64,000 bases of DNA, taken from positions 5,828,325 to 5,892,324 of the forward strand of contig NZ_UPHU01000001.1 in NCBI RefSeq assembly GCF_900566075.1, read 5' to 3'. Position 1 is the first letter of the stretch; each line of letters opens with the position of its first letter. The notes under the pieces were generated by a model that saw only the letters and a list, made by a program, of their open reading frames with translations, did not search any database and was not told the DNA's origin. Positions 37,549 to 46,880 of this stretch are shown here, one piece after another. Position numbers and translations under genes: made by a program. This DNA comes from Mycobacterium pseudokansasii. Lineage in GTDB: Bacteria; Actinomycetota; Actinomycetes; Mycobacteriales; Mycobacteriaceae.

Positions 37549-37850
37549 GGAGTCACGGAAGCCCGGTGAGGCCAAGGTCGATCCGGAAGAGAAGGTTCGT
37601 TCTCCCGACCCGGGCACCCAGCACGGTTCCCGGCACCCACGCGGAGTCATAGCCGCGATAATGGCAGAAGTGTTGCGGGCCTGCGTAATTGCGAAGTATA
37701 GACGGTAGCGACGGTCCTTTGGGTGGGGCTGCAGCCGGAAGTGTCGCAAAAGCGCCGAGGCCAACCCACGCAGCCCCGAAATGCACGCTTGGTAACCGAG
37801 AACCGTGTTGGCGGGCGGCGATTCGAATCCTTCGGTCGCCGCCCGCTTCG
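37549..37850 (+). ncRNA. Ms1-type RNA polymerase-binding sRNA (MTS2823 / ncRv13661)
   Basis: In M. tuberculosis a roughly 300-nt abundant stationary-phase RNA maps exactly between Rv3661 and Rv3662c on the plus strand; it is the homologue of M. smegmatis Ms1, which binds sigma-free core RNA polymerase. Here the gap is 476 bases with no gene. A -10-like TAGTAGT at 37536-37542 sets a start near 37549, and a strong terminator ends the RNA near 37850, giving about 300 nt. Long pairings such as GGTTCTC/GAGAACC regions support structure. Ends are estimates. Confidence 0.8.
37811..37850 (+). terminator. Terminator of the Ms1-type RNA
   Basis: GCGGGCGGCGA (37811-37821) pairs with TCGCCGCCCGC (37836-37846) across a 14-nt loop and is followed by TTCGCATTTCT. 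Confidence 0.8.
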
Positions 37851-37887
37851 CATTTCTGCGAACAATTTGCTTTTGTAGTCCCACCAG

Positions 37888-38646
37888 CTATCTGCGTGGC
37901 AATGCCTCGGCGATCGATAGCGCCTCCTGCGCCCCGGCCGTCAGCGCCCGGCAGCACAGCACCAGCCAGGCCGCGACACCGTCGGGTGTGCCCTCGGCGA
38001 AGCTGCGCGCGGCGTCACGGTAGGTCGCGGGTCGACGCATCCAACTCACCTCCGGTACCCCGAGTCCGTGCGGGTCCAGGCCCGTGGCGATCGTCACCAG
38101 CCGCGACACCGCCCGGGCCACCACTCCGTCGGCATAGCCAAAGGGCTTGAGCGTCAACAGTTCTCCGTGCGCGACTGAGGCGACCACCGGTGCCGACGCC
38201 CGCGTGGGACGAGTCATGACCTCGGCGAGCAACTCCAGGCGACGCCCGATCCCGGAGTCGGCCCGTGGACGCCCCAACTTGTCGTCGCCGACCAGGCCGG
38301 CGGCCGCCAGCGTGTGCAGGCGCGCCAGTGCCTGCAGCGGCGCCTTCTGCCATACAGCGACCAGCGGGACGCCGCCGCCTTCCAGCGCCTGCGCTACCCG
38401 CAGCGCCCCCGCGAACACGGGATCGCCGGCCGCGCCGGCCTCGCCCAGGTCTTCTAGCCGCGCCGGGCCCCCGTCGAGCACCGAGGAAGCCCGCGCCGCC
38501 CGCAGCGCCGCCTCGGCGGCGGTCACCGGCCACCCCCGCAGGTTGGCTCGGTGCCGGTGCGCCCGGCCCAGCGCCGCACGGGCGCGGTCGCTGGCGTCGG
38601 CAACACCGGGTAGCTCCATCAACGCAGCCAGCGGGTCAGCCGTCAC
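37888..38646 (-). CDS. Conserved actinobacterial protein of unknown function (Rv3662c type)
   Basis: 252 residues (256 recalled for Rv3662c). Ala/Leu/Arg-rich, all-helical, no membrane helix. Segments such as VTAAEAALRAARASSVLDGG and LAAAGLVGDDKLGRPRADSG recall a Fic-like or oxidoreductase-neighbourhood helical fold, but the catalytic HPFxxGNGR motif of Fic proteins is absent. It ends next to the Ms1 terminator and lies just upstream of the dppD 3' end. Confidence 0.8.
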   Translation of the reverse strand: MTADPLAALMELPGVADASDRARAALGRAHRHRANLRGWPVTAAEAALRAARASSVLDGGPARLEDLGEAGAAGDPVFAGALRVAQALEGGGVPLVAVWQKAPLQALARLHTLAAAGLVGDDKLGRPRADSGIGRRLELLAEVMTRPTRASAPVVASVAHGELLTLKPFGYADGVVARAVSRLVTIATGLDPHGLGVPEVSWMRRPATYRDAARSFAEGTPDGVAAWLVLCCRALTAGAQEALSIAEALPRR

Positions 38647-38657
38647 AGCTCCCCAAC

Positions 38658-40285
38658 CTAACGGGACGCTGTCCCGGCGCCGGGAATGGCCTCCAGCAAC
38701 TGCCGGGTGTATTCGTGGCGTGGCCGGGCGAAGACGTCATCGCTGGTGGCGTGTTCGACCACCCGGCCGGCGCGCATCACCAGCACGTCGTCGGAGATCT
38801 GCCGGATGACGGCCAGGTCGTGGCTGATGAACAGGTATGTCAAACCCAAGCTCGCCTGCAGCTCGGCCAGTAGATCCAGGATCTGGGCCTGTACCAGCAC
38901 GTCGAGCGCCGAGACCGGCTCGTCGCACACCAGCACCTCGGGCCGCAGCGCCAATGCCCGGGCGATCGCGACCCGCTGGCGCTGACCGCCCGACAGCTCC
39001 CGCGGCAGCCGATCCAGCACGACGACGGCAGCGCCACCCGGTCGACCACTTCACGCACCGCCTGGCGACGCTGGGTGCGGTCGCCGAACCGGTGGATACG
39101 TAACGGTTCCTCGATGGCGCGACATACCGAGTACCTGGGATCCAGGCTGCTGTACGGGTTCTGGAACACCGGCTGCACCCGACGACGAAATGCGAACGCG
39201 CGGGCCCGGTCCAGCCCGTCGATGTCCTCGCCGTCGAAAACCACCGTGCCCGATGTCGGCTGCAGCAGACCGAGCACCATGCGCGCCAGGGTCGATTTGC
39301 CGGAGCCGGATTCGCCGACGACCGCCAGCGTGCTTCCTTGGCGCAGCCGAAACGACACCGAGTCGACGGCACGAAACTCCGCCCGTCGCCAGGGCACGCC
39401 GCGAGATTCACGGTAAGTCTTGGTCAGCTCGGAGACGACGACAATGTCGTTGGCTGGTGTGGCCGGCTCCGGCCGGTCCGGTGCCGGCCGCCGCATCGTC
39501 AGCGAGGGAGCGGCGGCCACCAGCCGCCGGGTGTATTCGTGCTGCGGGTCACGCAGCAGCTCTTGTGCTGCACCGGATTCCGCCACCACCCCGCGGTTGA
39601 CGACCACCACGGACTCGGCCCTCTCGGCCGCCAGCGCCAGATCGTGAGTGATCAGCAGCAGCGCGGTGCCCAGTTCGTCGGTGAGGTGCTGCAGATGGTC
39701 GAGGACCTGACGCTGCACGGTCACGTCGAGCGCCGACGTCGGCTCGTCGGCGATCAGCAGCCGCGGCCGCCCCGCCAGCCCGATGGCGATCAATGCCCGC
39801 TGACACATGCCGCCGGACAACTGGTGCGGATAGCGCTGGGCTTGCCTGCCCGGATCCGGCATGCCGGCCTCGCCGAGCAGCTCCACCGCGCGCCGTCGTG
39901 TGTCGCGGCCGGCGGTGTTGGCCCGCAACGCCTCCCGGATCTGGAAGCCGACTCTCCAGACCGGGTTGAGGTTGGTCATCGGGTCTTGTGGCACGTAGCC
40001 GATCTCGCGGCCCCGGATGCTCCGCATGAGCCGCCGGTCGAACGAGGTGATGTCACGTCCGCCGAATACGATGCGGCCGGCGGTGATGCGCCCACCGGGT
40101 GCCAGTAGGCCCAGGATCGCGGCGGCCAGAGTGGACTTCCCCGAACCCGATTCGCCCACCACCGCCACGGTTTGACCGCGAAGGACCGTCAGGTCGATGC
40201 CGCGCAGCACCGGCTCGGAGCCGAACCTGACTTCCAAACCGTCGACCGACAACAACGGCGGCGCATCCCCGCTCATGCCCGCCAC
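38658..40285 (-). pseudogene. dppD: dppD, dipeptide ABC importer ATPase, frameshifted
   Basis: Double ATPase of the dpp importer. First half intact: Walker A GESGSGKST, signature LSGGMCQRA, Walker B LLIADEPTSALD. Second Walker A GESGSGKST is present too, but near 39018-39024 the frame shifts: after VDRVALPSS the expected continuation ([20 protein letters not shown]) lies in another frame and runs on to 38658. One base seems missing in a GTC/GAC repeat. The 481-residue product would lack the second signature, Walker B and H-loop. A sequencing error is possible; otherwise the importer may be inactive. The 5' end overlaps dppC. Confidence 0.85.
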
Positions 40286-41136
40286 GCTCGCGAGGCCGGG
40301 TCCAGGGCATCGCGCAACGCGTCACCCATCATCATGAAGGCCAACACCGTAATCCCCAGTGCGCCGGCCGGATAGAACAGGATCGGAGAGCCCGCCCGCA
40401 GCCGCATCTGCGCGACATTGATATCGCCGCCCCACGACACCACCGACGTCGGCAAGCCGACCCCGAGGTAGGACAGCGTGGCCTCGGTGACAATGAAGAT
40501 GCCCAGCGCAACGGTGGCCACCGCGATCACCGGACCGACGGCGTTGGGCAGCGCATGGCGTAACAGGGTCTGAAACCGGCTCAGCCCCAGGGCTTTCGCC
40601 GCGAGCACATAATCGCTGCCCCGTACCTCGAGCACCGAACCGCGGGCCACTCGGGCGATTTGGGGCCAACCGAACAGGGACAGGATGGCTATCACGGTCC
40701 ACACCGTGCGGTGATGCATGACCTGCATGAGCACGATCGCGGCCAGCAGCAACGGTAATCCGAAGAACACGTCGGTGATCCGCGAGATCACCGCGTCCAG
40801 CCAGCCGCCGTAGAAGCCGGCCAGCGCACCCAGCGCGGTGCCCGCGACGAATACCGCGAAGGTGGCACCCAGTCCCACCATCACCGATGCCCGCGCTCCG
40901 TAGACGGTGCGCGCGTAGATGTCGTGGCCTTGCAGATCGGTGCCGAACCAGTGCGCCGTCGACGGGTTCAGCATGCTCTGGCTGGGATCGGCATACGTCG
41001 GGTCGGCCCCGGTGAACAAGCCCGGAAACGCCGCTACGACAAGAATGAGCAGGATGAGTGCGGCGGCGACGACGAACTTCGGTCGCCGGCGCAGCCGGCG
41101 CCAGCTGTCGAACCAAAACCCGCCGGGCTCAGCCAT
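40273..41136 (-). CDS. dppC: Dipeptide ABC importer permease DppC
   Basis: 287 residues, about six helices, with an N-terminal extension helix (FVVAAALILLILVVAAFPGL). The coupling motif with EAA-type Gly is in YVLAAKALGLSRFQTLLRHA. The domain order is that of OppC/DppC. It overlaps dppB (8 bases) and dppD (13 bases), so the four genes are one operon. In M. tuberculosis this importer takes up peptides and was reported to work in heme acquisition. Confidence 0.93.
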   Translation of the reverse strand: MAEPGGFWFDSWRRLRRRPKFVVAAALILLILVVAAFPGLFTGADPTYADPSQSMLNPSTAHWFGTDLQGHDIYARTVYGARASVMVGLGATFAVFVAGTALGALAGFYGGWLDAVISRITDVFFGLPLLLAAIVLMQVMHHRTVWTVIAILSLFGWPQIARVARGSVLEVRGSDYVLAAKALGLSRFQTLLRHALPNAVGPVIAVATVALGIFIVTEATLSYLGVGLPTSVVSWGGDINVAQMRLRAGSPILFYPAGALGITVLAFMMMGDALRDALDPASRAWRA

Positions 41137-42055
41137 ATCGGATCCGCGGGTCCAGGGCGGCGTAGAGCAGGTCGACCGCCAGATTGGTGAGCAGATAGAT
41201 GACCACCAGCACCGTCACGATCGACACCACCGTCGGCGCCTCCTGTCTGGTGACCGCCTGGTACAGCACCCCGCCCACGCCGTGGATGTTGAAGATGCCC
41301 TCGGTCACAATGGCTCCGCCCATCAGCGCACCCAAATCGGCGCCGAGGAATGTCACCACCGGGATCAACGAGTTACGCAGGATATGCACAGTCACCACCC
41401 GCGGCCGCGACAACCCCTTGGCGGTGGCGGTGCGAACATAATCCGCGTCGGCGTTGGCGGCCACCGCCGAACGGGTCAGCCGCACCACATAGGCGAACGA
41501 CACCGCGCCCAAAACGATTCCGGGCAACAACAGCCGACCGAGCGTCGCGCGCCCTCCGACCGTCACCGGCGCCAACCCCAGCTTCACACCGAACAGGAAC
41601 TGAGCGAGGAAGCCGAGCACGAATATCGGGACCGCGATGATGACGAGCCCGGTGATCAGCACCGTGGCGTCAAACAACCCGCCTTGGCGCAGGCCGGCGA
41701 TCACGCCGAACCCGATACCCAGCACCGCCTCCACCACCAGCGCGACCAACGCCAGCCGGATCGTGACCGGAAAAGCATGCGCCAGAACGGAACTGACCGG
41801 CAGGCCGGAGTAGGCACGGCCCAGGTCGCCATGCAGCAGACCGCCCAGGTAGCGCAGGTACTGCATCAGGAACGGGTCGTCGAGGTGGTAGCGGGCGCGC
41901 AGCTGCGCAGCCACCGCGGGTGTCAGCGGCCGGTCGCCGGCGATCGCGGCCAGCGGGTCGCCCGGCAACAGGAACACCATGGCGTAGATCAGCAGCGTCG
42001 CGCCGATGAACACCGGCACCATCGCCGCGATCCGCCGCACCAGATACCGACCCAT
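41129..42055 (-). CDS. dppB: Dipeptide ABC importer permease DppB
   Basis: 308 residues from ATG at 42055, the length recalled for Rv3665c. MGRYLVRRIAAMVPVFIGAT is the usual OppB-type start, followed by the large periplasmic loop and six helices; the EAA-type motif is in YVRTATAKGLSRPRVVTVHI. It begins one base after the dppA stop. Confidence 0.95.
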   Translation of the reverse strand: MGRYLVRRIAAMVPVFIGATLLIYAMVFLLPGDPLAAIAGDRPLTPAVAAQLRARYHLDDPFLMQYLRYLGGLLHGDLGRAYSGLPVSSVLAHAFPVTIRLALVALVVEAVLGIGFGVIAGLRQGGLFDATVLITGLVIIAVPIFVLGFLAQFLFGVKLGLAPVTVGGRATLGRLLLPGIVLGAVSFAYVVRLTRSAVAANADADYVRTATAKGLSRPRVVTVHILRNSLIPVVTFLGADLGALMGGAIVTEGIFNIHGVGGVLYQAVTRQEAPTVVSIVTVLVVIYLLTNLAVDLLYAALDPRIRYG

Positions 42056-42056
42056 A

Positions 42057-43676
42057 TCAGGCCTTGACAATGTTCTCGTAGTCGGGCAGCCCGTTCCAGG
42101 TGACGCGCACATTGCTGACCTCGGTCGACCACCCCACGACGGCGATATTGTCCCACAACGGAACAACGGGCATGTCGCGGAACAGGATTCGCTGTGCGTT
42201 GTTAACCAGCAGGTCGGCCTCGCGCAGGGTGGGTGCGGCCTCGGCTCTGGCCAGCGCCGCGTCGAATTCGGCGCTGGAGTAGCCGACGTCATTGGAGCCG
42301 GCGCCGGTGGTGTGCAGCGGCGCGAGGAACTCGATCATGGAGGGATAGTCCCCTTGCCAGCCGGCGCGGAATGCGGAGTTGATGGTGCGGTTGGTGATCT
42401 GGGTGCGAAAACCCGCGAACGTTGGCTGCGGCGCGCCGACGGCGTCGATGCCCAACACGTTCTTGATGCTGTTGGCCACCGCGTCGACCCACTCCTGGTG
42501 GCCGCTGTCGGCGTTGTAGGCGATGGCGTATCGGCCGCTCCACGGCGAGATTGCGTCGGCTTGGGCCCAAAGTTGGCGGGCTCGCCCGGGGTTGAAATCC
42601 AACACCTCGTTACCCGGGATATTCGGGTCGAATCCCGGCAGTGAGCGGGCGGTGAAATCGCGCGCCGGGCTGCGGGTTCCATTGAAGATCTGCTGACAGA
42701 TCTGCGGACGGTTGATGGCCGCCGACAAGGCCAACCGGCGCAGCCGGCCCTCCTCGCCGCCGAAGTGCGGCAGCCGCAGCGGCGTGTCCAGGGACTGGTT
42801 GACCGCGGCGGGCCCGCTGGTGGCATGGTCACCCAGGTCGCGCCGGTAGATGGTCAGGGCACTCGACGGAATCGTGTCCAGCACATCGAGATTGCCGGAC
42901 AGCAGATCCGAATAGGCGGTGTCGAGGTTGGCGTAGAACTCGAACCGCAGACCCTTGTTGCGGGGTTGGCGGTTGCCGTGATAGTCGGGGTTGGGCACCA
43001 GATCGATCCTGACGTTGTGTTCCCACACCGGACCATCGGCACCGGTGTCCAACTTGTAGGGGCCGTTGCCTATCGGATTGCGGCCGAACGCCGCCATATC
43101 CCGAAATGCTGCGTCGGGCAACGGATAGAACGAGCTGTGGCCCAGTCGCAACACGAAGTCGACGGTCGGCGCCTTGAGCCGCACGCTGAACTCGAGGTCG
43201 TTGACCACCCGCAACCCGGACATGGTGGTCCGATTCGCGTCGCCGGTTGCCACGTCGTCGTATCCCTCGATCGGGCTGAAAAACTGCTGCTGCAGTTGGG
43301 CGTTGGCGGCCAAGGCGCCGTAATTCCAGGCGTCGACGAACGAATGGGCCGTCACCGGTGAACCATCGGTGAACTTCCAGCCGGGTTTGAGGACGATTCG
43401 GTAGTTGACGTTGTCGGTGGTTTCGACGGCCTGGGCAACTTCCGGTGAGGGCTTGCCGCTGGCATCGTAGGACATCAGGCCGGCGAACAAGCGATCGAGG
43501 ATGCGCCCGCCGTTGCTGTCGTTGGTGCCGGTCGGGATCAGCGGGTTGGGTGGTTCGCCGCCGTTGACCAGCACCACGTCGGGGCTCAACAGGCCGCCGC
43601 CGCACGCCGTCACACCGGCGGCCACCAGCAGCACGGAGGCTACTGAGGCCAGCCAGGCCAGCGCGGCGCGCACCAT
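42057..43676 (-). CDS. dppA: Dipeptide-binding lipoprotein DppA
   Basis: 539 residues from ATG at 43676; a longer frame begins 36 codons earlier but lacks a signal. Lipoprotein signal LASVASVLLVAAGVTACGGG with the lipobox Cys at about residue 25. SBP_bac_5 family body: GTNDSNGGRILDRLFAGLMS, YRIVLKPGWKFTDGSPVTA, and C-terminal WNGLPDYENIVKA. Binds oligopeptides (and, reported for M. tuberculosis, heme) for the importer. First gene of the operon. Confidence 0.94.
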   Translation of the reverse strand: MVRAALAWLASVASVLLVAAGVTACGGGLLSPDVVLVNGGEPPNPLIPTGTNDSNGGRILDRLFAGLMSYDASGKPSPEVAQAVETTDNVNYRIVLKPGWKFTDGSPVTAHSFVDAWNYGALAANAQLQQQFFSPIEGYDDVATGDANRTTMSGLRVVNDLEFSVRLKAPTVDFVLRLGHSSFYPLPDAAFRDMAAFGRNPIGNGPYKLDTGADGPVWEHNVRIDLVPNPDYHGNRQPRNKGLRFEFYANLDTAYSDLLSGNLDVLDTIPSSALTIYRRDLGDHATSGPAAVNQSLDTPLRLPHFGGEEGRLRRLALSAAINRPQICQQIFNGTRSPARDFTARSLPGFDPNIPGNEVLDFNPGRARQLWAQADAISPWSGRYAIAYNADSGHQEWVDAVANSIKNVLGIDAVGAPQPTFAGFRTQITNRTINSAFRAGWQGDYPSMIEFLAPLHTTGAGSNDVGYSSAEFDAALARAEAAPTLREADLLVNNAQRILFRDMPVVPLWDNIAVVGWSTEVSNVRVTWNGLPDYENIVKA

Positions 43677-43822
43677 GACAGCGACCCTAAAGCGTGCCGG
43701 CCCGCCAATCATGCGGGGCCCGCACACCGAAAGCAAGATGGGTTTGGGCCAAGAGCTGCCGTCCCCTTCGGGTTTGACATTCACTACGCCGGGACGAGCC
43801 CGGATATCCTAGAATCCCGCGG

Positions 43823-44239
43823 ATGACCGTCACATCTCTCGCCGCGCACGCGGACGCCTTTCAGGCGGCGTATTTGATGACGGCACTCGTCGTTCCCACG
43901 GTGGGATGGATCTTGCTGATCGTCGGGTTGAAGCAACGCTCGCGCGGTCGTTCGCAGCCCGGTGTTCTACGGCCGCCCCAACCCTCGTCGCCAAACCCCC
44001 GGGGCAGATCGTCGGGTACCACGCTGATCGTCATCGGCACGGTGCTGCTGACGTTGGGTGTGCTGGCGATCTTCGGACGTCTGGCCAGTGCCGGTCCGAG
44101 AACCTCCGAGGGATCCGGAGGCGCGGAATTATATTCGGGCACAGGGCTTCTCACCCCACCGATGGCCGATGAGCCAGCCACTGACGGTGATCGACAAGCG
44201 ACGTGGCGGGCGGGCCGGACACCGAATCTTGTGATTTGA
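43823..44239 (+). CDS. Small membrane protein, accessory
   Basis: 138 residues. Two membrane helices: AYLMTALVVPTVGWILLIVG (about 16-36) and TTLIVIGTVLLTLGVLAIFG (about 66-86), joined by a basic Pro-rich linker. The last 40 residues are of low quality and may be a shifted end. Divergent from dppA. I do not recall a gene between dppA and acs in H37Rv. Function unknown. Confidence 0.65.
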   Translation: MTVTSLAAHADAFQAAYLMTALVVPTVGWILLIVGLKQRSRGRSQPGVLRPPQPSSPNPRGRSSGTTLIVIGTVLLTLGVLAIFGRLASAGPRTSEGSGGAELYSGTGLLTPPMADEPATDGDRQATWRAGRTPNLVI

Positions 44240-44274
44240 GGTAATAGGGATAACTTTCCCGGATAATCACCGTC

Positions 44275-44853
44275 GTGCATGCACCTCAGGGGCGTCCGCC
44301 GCGGCGATGTGCCCGCCGAGTGATCGCCACCTTCGCGATGGCCGCAGCGAGTTGGGCCGGGACCATGGCGGGCCCAGCCGCGTGGGCCGCGCCGGTTGAC
44401 AGCAACGACGAACCCACGCCGTGCCGGGCGGAGCGCATCGCCCTGACCGCCTCCCCGACCCAGGCCGCCGTGGGCCACCGCGCGCTGAACCTGATATTCA
44501 GCCTTGCCGGCGGCGCGGTGCCGTGCACGCTCACCGGCTACCCCGGCGTCGACTCGGGCGCCGGCGGGCCCCTCATTCATGCCCAGCCCACGCTGCGCGG
44601 GTACATGGGCGGCTTGCCGGCCAGTGTCACGGAGCCGCCCACGGTCATCGTGTCGCTGTCGCAACAGGCGCAGACCGTCGTGGAGAGTATCGCCGTCGAC
44701 GCCGGCGGCGACCAATGCCCCACCTACACGGACCTGCTCGTGAACCCTCCCGACACCCCGGTGGTGTTCACCGTGCCGGCCACGATCGAGGCCTGCCAAT
44801 TGCAGGTGCACCCCATCACCGAGGCTGCACCGCGACCCGGTGAGTCGGCTTAG
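44275..44853 (+). CDS. Exported DUF4232-type protein
   Basis: 192 residues from a GTG start. A twin-arginine-rich start, then a hydrophobic core (RRVIATFAMAAASWAGTMAG) with a probable cleavage site after AAWAA near residue 40. The mature part contains the DUF4232 pattern: PCRAERIALTASPTQAAVGH, an Arg-x-Leu-Asn-Leu strand, CTLTGYPGVDSGAGG and four Cys. Such proteins are secreted or cell-wall bound; role unknown. It stands between the small membrane protein and acs, all plus strand. Confidence 0.8.
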   Translation: MHAPQGRPPRRCARRVIATFAMAAASWAGTMAGPAAWAAPVDSNDEPTPCRAERIALTASPTQAAVGHRALNLIFSLAGGAVPCTLTGYPGVDSGAGGPLIHAQPTLRGYMGGLPASVTEPPTVIVSLSQQAQTVVESIAVDAGGDQCPTYTDLLVNPPDTPVVFTVPATIEACQLQVHPITEAAPRPGESA

Positions 44854-44906
44854 CCGGACGGCCTCGGCTGGGCCGGTCACATCCGCGCAGGGCTAGGCTC
44901 GCAAGA

Positions 44907-46859
44907 GTGACCGAGACCTCCGCCGAAGTCCCGTCCTCCTACCTACCGCCGCAACACTTCGTCGAGCAGGCCAACGCCCACGAAGAGCTCTACCGCGAGG
45001 CCGAACAAGACCGCCTCGGCTTTTGGGCCAAGCAGGCCGAGCTGCTGTCCTGGGCGACCCCGTTCACCGAGGTGCTGGATTGGTCGGACGCGCCATTCGC
45101 CAAATGGTTCGTCGGCGGCAAACTCAATGTCGCCTACAACTGCCTGGACCGCCACGTCGAAGCCGGCCACGGTGACCGGGTCGCCATCCACTGGGAAGGC
45201 GAGCCCGCCGATCACCGCCGAGCCCTGACGTATGCGGATCTGCTGACCCAGGTATGCAAGGCGGCCAACGCGCTTACCGGACTCGGCCTGGTCGCCGGCG
45301 ACCGGGTCGCCATCTACATGCCGTTGGTCCCCGAGGCCGTGATCGCCATGCTGGCCTGCGCTCGGCTGGGCATCATGCACACCGTCGTCTTCGGCGGCTT
45401 CACCGCACACGCACTGCGCGCCCGGATCGCCGATGCCAAAGCCAAGGTGCTGATCACCACCGACGGACAATACCGGCGCGGCAAGCCGATGCCGCTCAAG
45501 GACGCCGCCGACGAGGCGGTCAACGACCCCGACAGCCCGATCGAACACGTTGTGGTGGTGCGGCGCACCGGAATTGACGTGAGCTGGAACGACGACCGCG
45601 ACCTGTGGTGGCACGACGTCGTCGACTCCGCCGCACCCGAACACACCCCGGAAGCCTTCGACTCCGAGCAGCCGCTGTTCCTGCTTTACACGTCGGGCAC
45701 CACCGGCAAGCCCAAGGGCATTCTGCATACCAGCGGCGGCTATCTGACCCAGAGCTGCTATACGATGCACACCATTTTCGACGTCAAGCCGGACACTGAC
45801 GTCTTCTGGTGCACCGCCGACATCGGCTGGGTCACCGGCCACACCTACGGCGTCTACGGACCGCTGTCCGCCGGGGTCACCGAGGTGCTCTACGAGGGCA
45901 CCCCCAACACACCCGACGAGCACCGGCATTTTCAGATCATCGAAAGATACGGTGTCACAATCTATTACACGGCCCCGACACTGATCCGGACATTCATGAA
46001 ATGGGGCCGCGAGATTCCCGACTCGCACGATCTGTCCAGCCTGCGGCTGCTCGGGTCGGTCGGCGAACCGATCAACCCCGAGGCGTGGCGCTGGTACCGC
46101 GACGTGATCGGCGCCGGACGCACACCGGTCGTGGACACCTGGTGGCAGACCGAGACCGGCTCGTCGATGATCTCGCCGCTTCCCGGTTTCGCCGCGGCCA
46201 AACCCGGTTCGGCGATGACGCCGCTGCCCGGCATCTCGGCCAAGGTCGTCGACGACCACGGCGATCCGCTGGAACCGGACACCGACAGCGACGAGCACAT
46301 CAGCGGTTATCTCGTCCTGGACCAGCCCTGGCCGTCGATGTTGCGCGGCATCTGGGGTGACCCCGCCCGGTATCACTACGCCTACTGGTCGAAATTCGCC
46401 GACAAGGGCTACTACTTCGCCGGCGACGGAGCTCGCATCGACGCCGACGGCGCGATCTGGGTCCTGGGCCGCATCGACGACGTGATGAACGTGTCCGGGC
46501 ACCGCATCTCCACCGCAGAGGTGGAATCGGCGCTCGTCGGTCATTCCGGGGTGGCCGAGGCGGCCGTGGTCGGGGTTACCGACGAGACCACCACTCAGGC
46601 CATCTGCGCGTTCGTCGTGCTGCGTGCCAACTACCAACCGCACGACGGGACCGTCGAAGAATTGCGCTCCGAAGTGGCCCGGGAGATCTCGCCGATCGCC
46701 CGGCCCCGCGAGGTCCATGTGGTGCCGGAACTCCCCAAGACCCGCAGCGGCAAAATCATGCGCCGGCTGCTGCGCGACGTCGCCGAAAACCGGGAACTGG
46801 GTGACACGTCGACGCTGTTGGACCCGGGCGTGTTCGACGCGATCCGGGCCGCCAAGTAG
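44907..46859 (+). CDS. acs: Acetyl-CoA synthetase
   Basis: 650 residues from GTG. Makes acetyl-CoA from acetate, ATP and CoA (also uses propionate). AMP-binding motif [20 protein letters not shown] (about 262-281), WWQTETGSSM, and the C-terminal catalytic Lys in LPKTRSGKIMRRLLR. In M. tuberculosis this Lys is acetylated by the cAMP-dependent acetyltransferase MtPat, linking it to the cyclase and Crp genes in the same region. Length matches the family. Confidence 0.97.
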   Translation: MTETSAEVPSSYLPPQHFVEQANAHEELYREAEQDRLGFWAKQAELLSWATPFTEVLDWSDAPFAKWFVGGKLNVAYNCLDRHVEAGHGDRVAIHWEGEPADHRRALTYADLLTQVCKAANALTGLGLVAGDRVAIYMPLVPEAVIAMLACARLGIMHTVVFGGFTAHALRARIADAKAKVLITTDGQYRRGKPMPLKDAADEAVNDPDSPIEHVVVVRRTGIDVSWNDDRDLWWHDVVDSAAPEHTPEAFDSEQPLFLLYTSGTTGKPKGILHTSGGYLTQSCYTMHTIFDVKPDTDVFWCTADIGWVTGHTYGVYGPLSAGVTEVLYEGTPNTPDEHRHFQIIERYGVTIYYTAPTLIRTFMKWGREIPDSHDLSSLRLLGSVGEPINPEAWRWYRDVIGAGRTPVVDTWWQTETGSSMISPLPGFAAAKPGSAMTPLPGISAKVVDDHGDPLEPDTDSDEHISGYLVLDQPWPSMLRGIWGDPARYHYAYWSKFADKGYYFAGDGARIDADGAIWVLGRIDDVMNVSGHRISTAEVESALVGHSGVAEAAVVGVTDETTTQAICAFVVLRANYQPHDGTVEELRSEVAREISPIARPREVHVVPELPKTRSGKIMRRLLRDVAENRELGDTSTLLDPGVFDAIRAAK

Positions 46860-46880
46860 CGCCGCCAAGCTCCCGCGGTG

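Noticed and set aside
40919..42067. 382-codon plus-strand frame over dppB/dppC
   Set aside because: His/Gln/Arg-rich antisense artefact of membrane-protein codons.
44943..46868. 641-codon minus-strand frame over acs
   Set aside because: Antisense to acetyl-CoA synthetase with full motifs.
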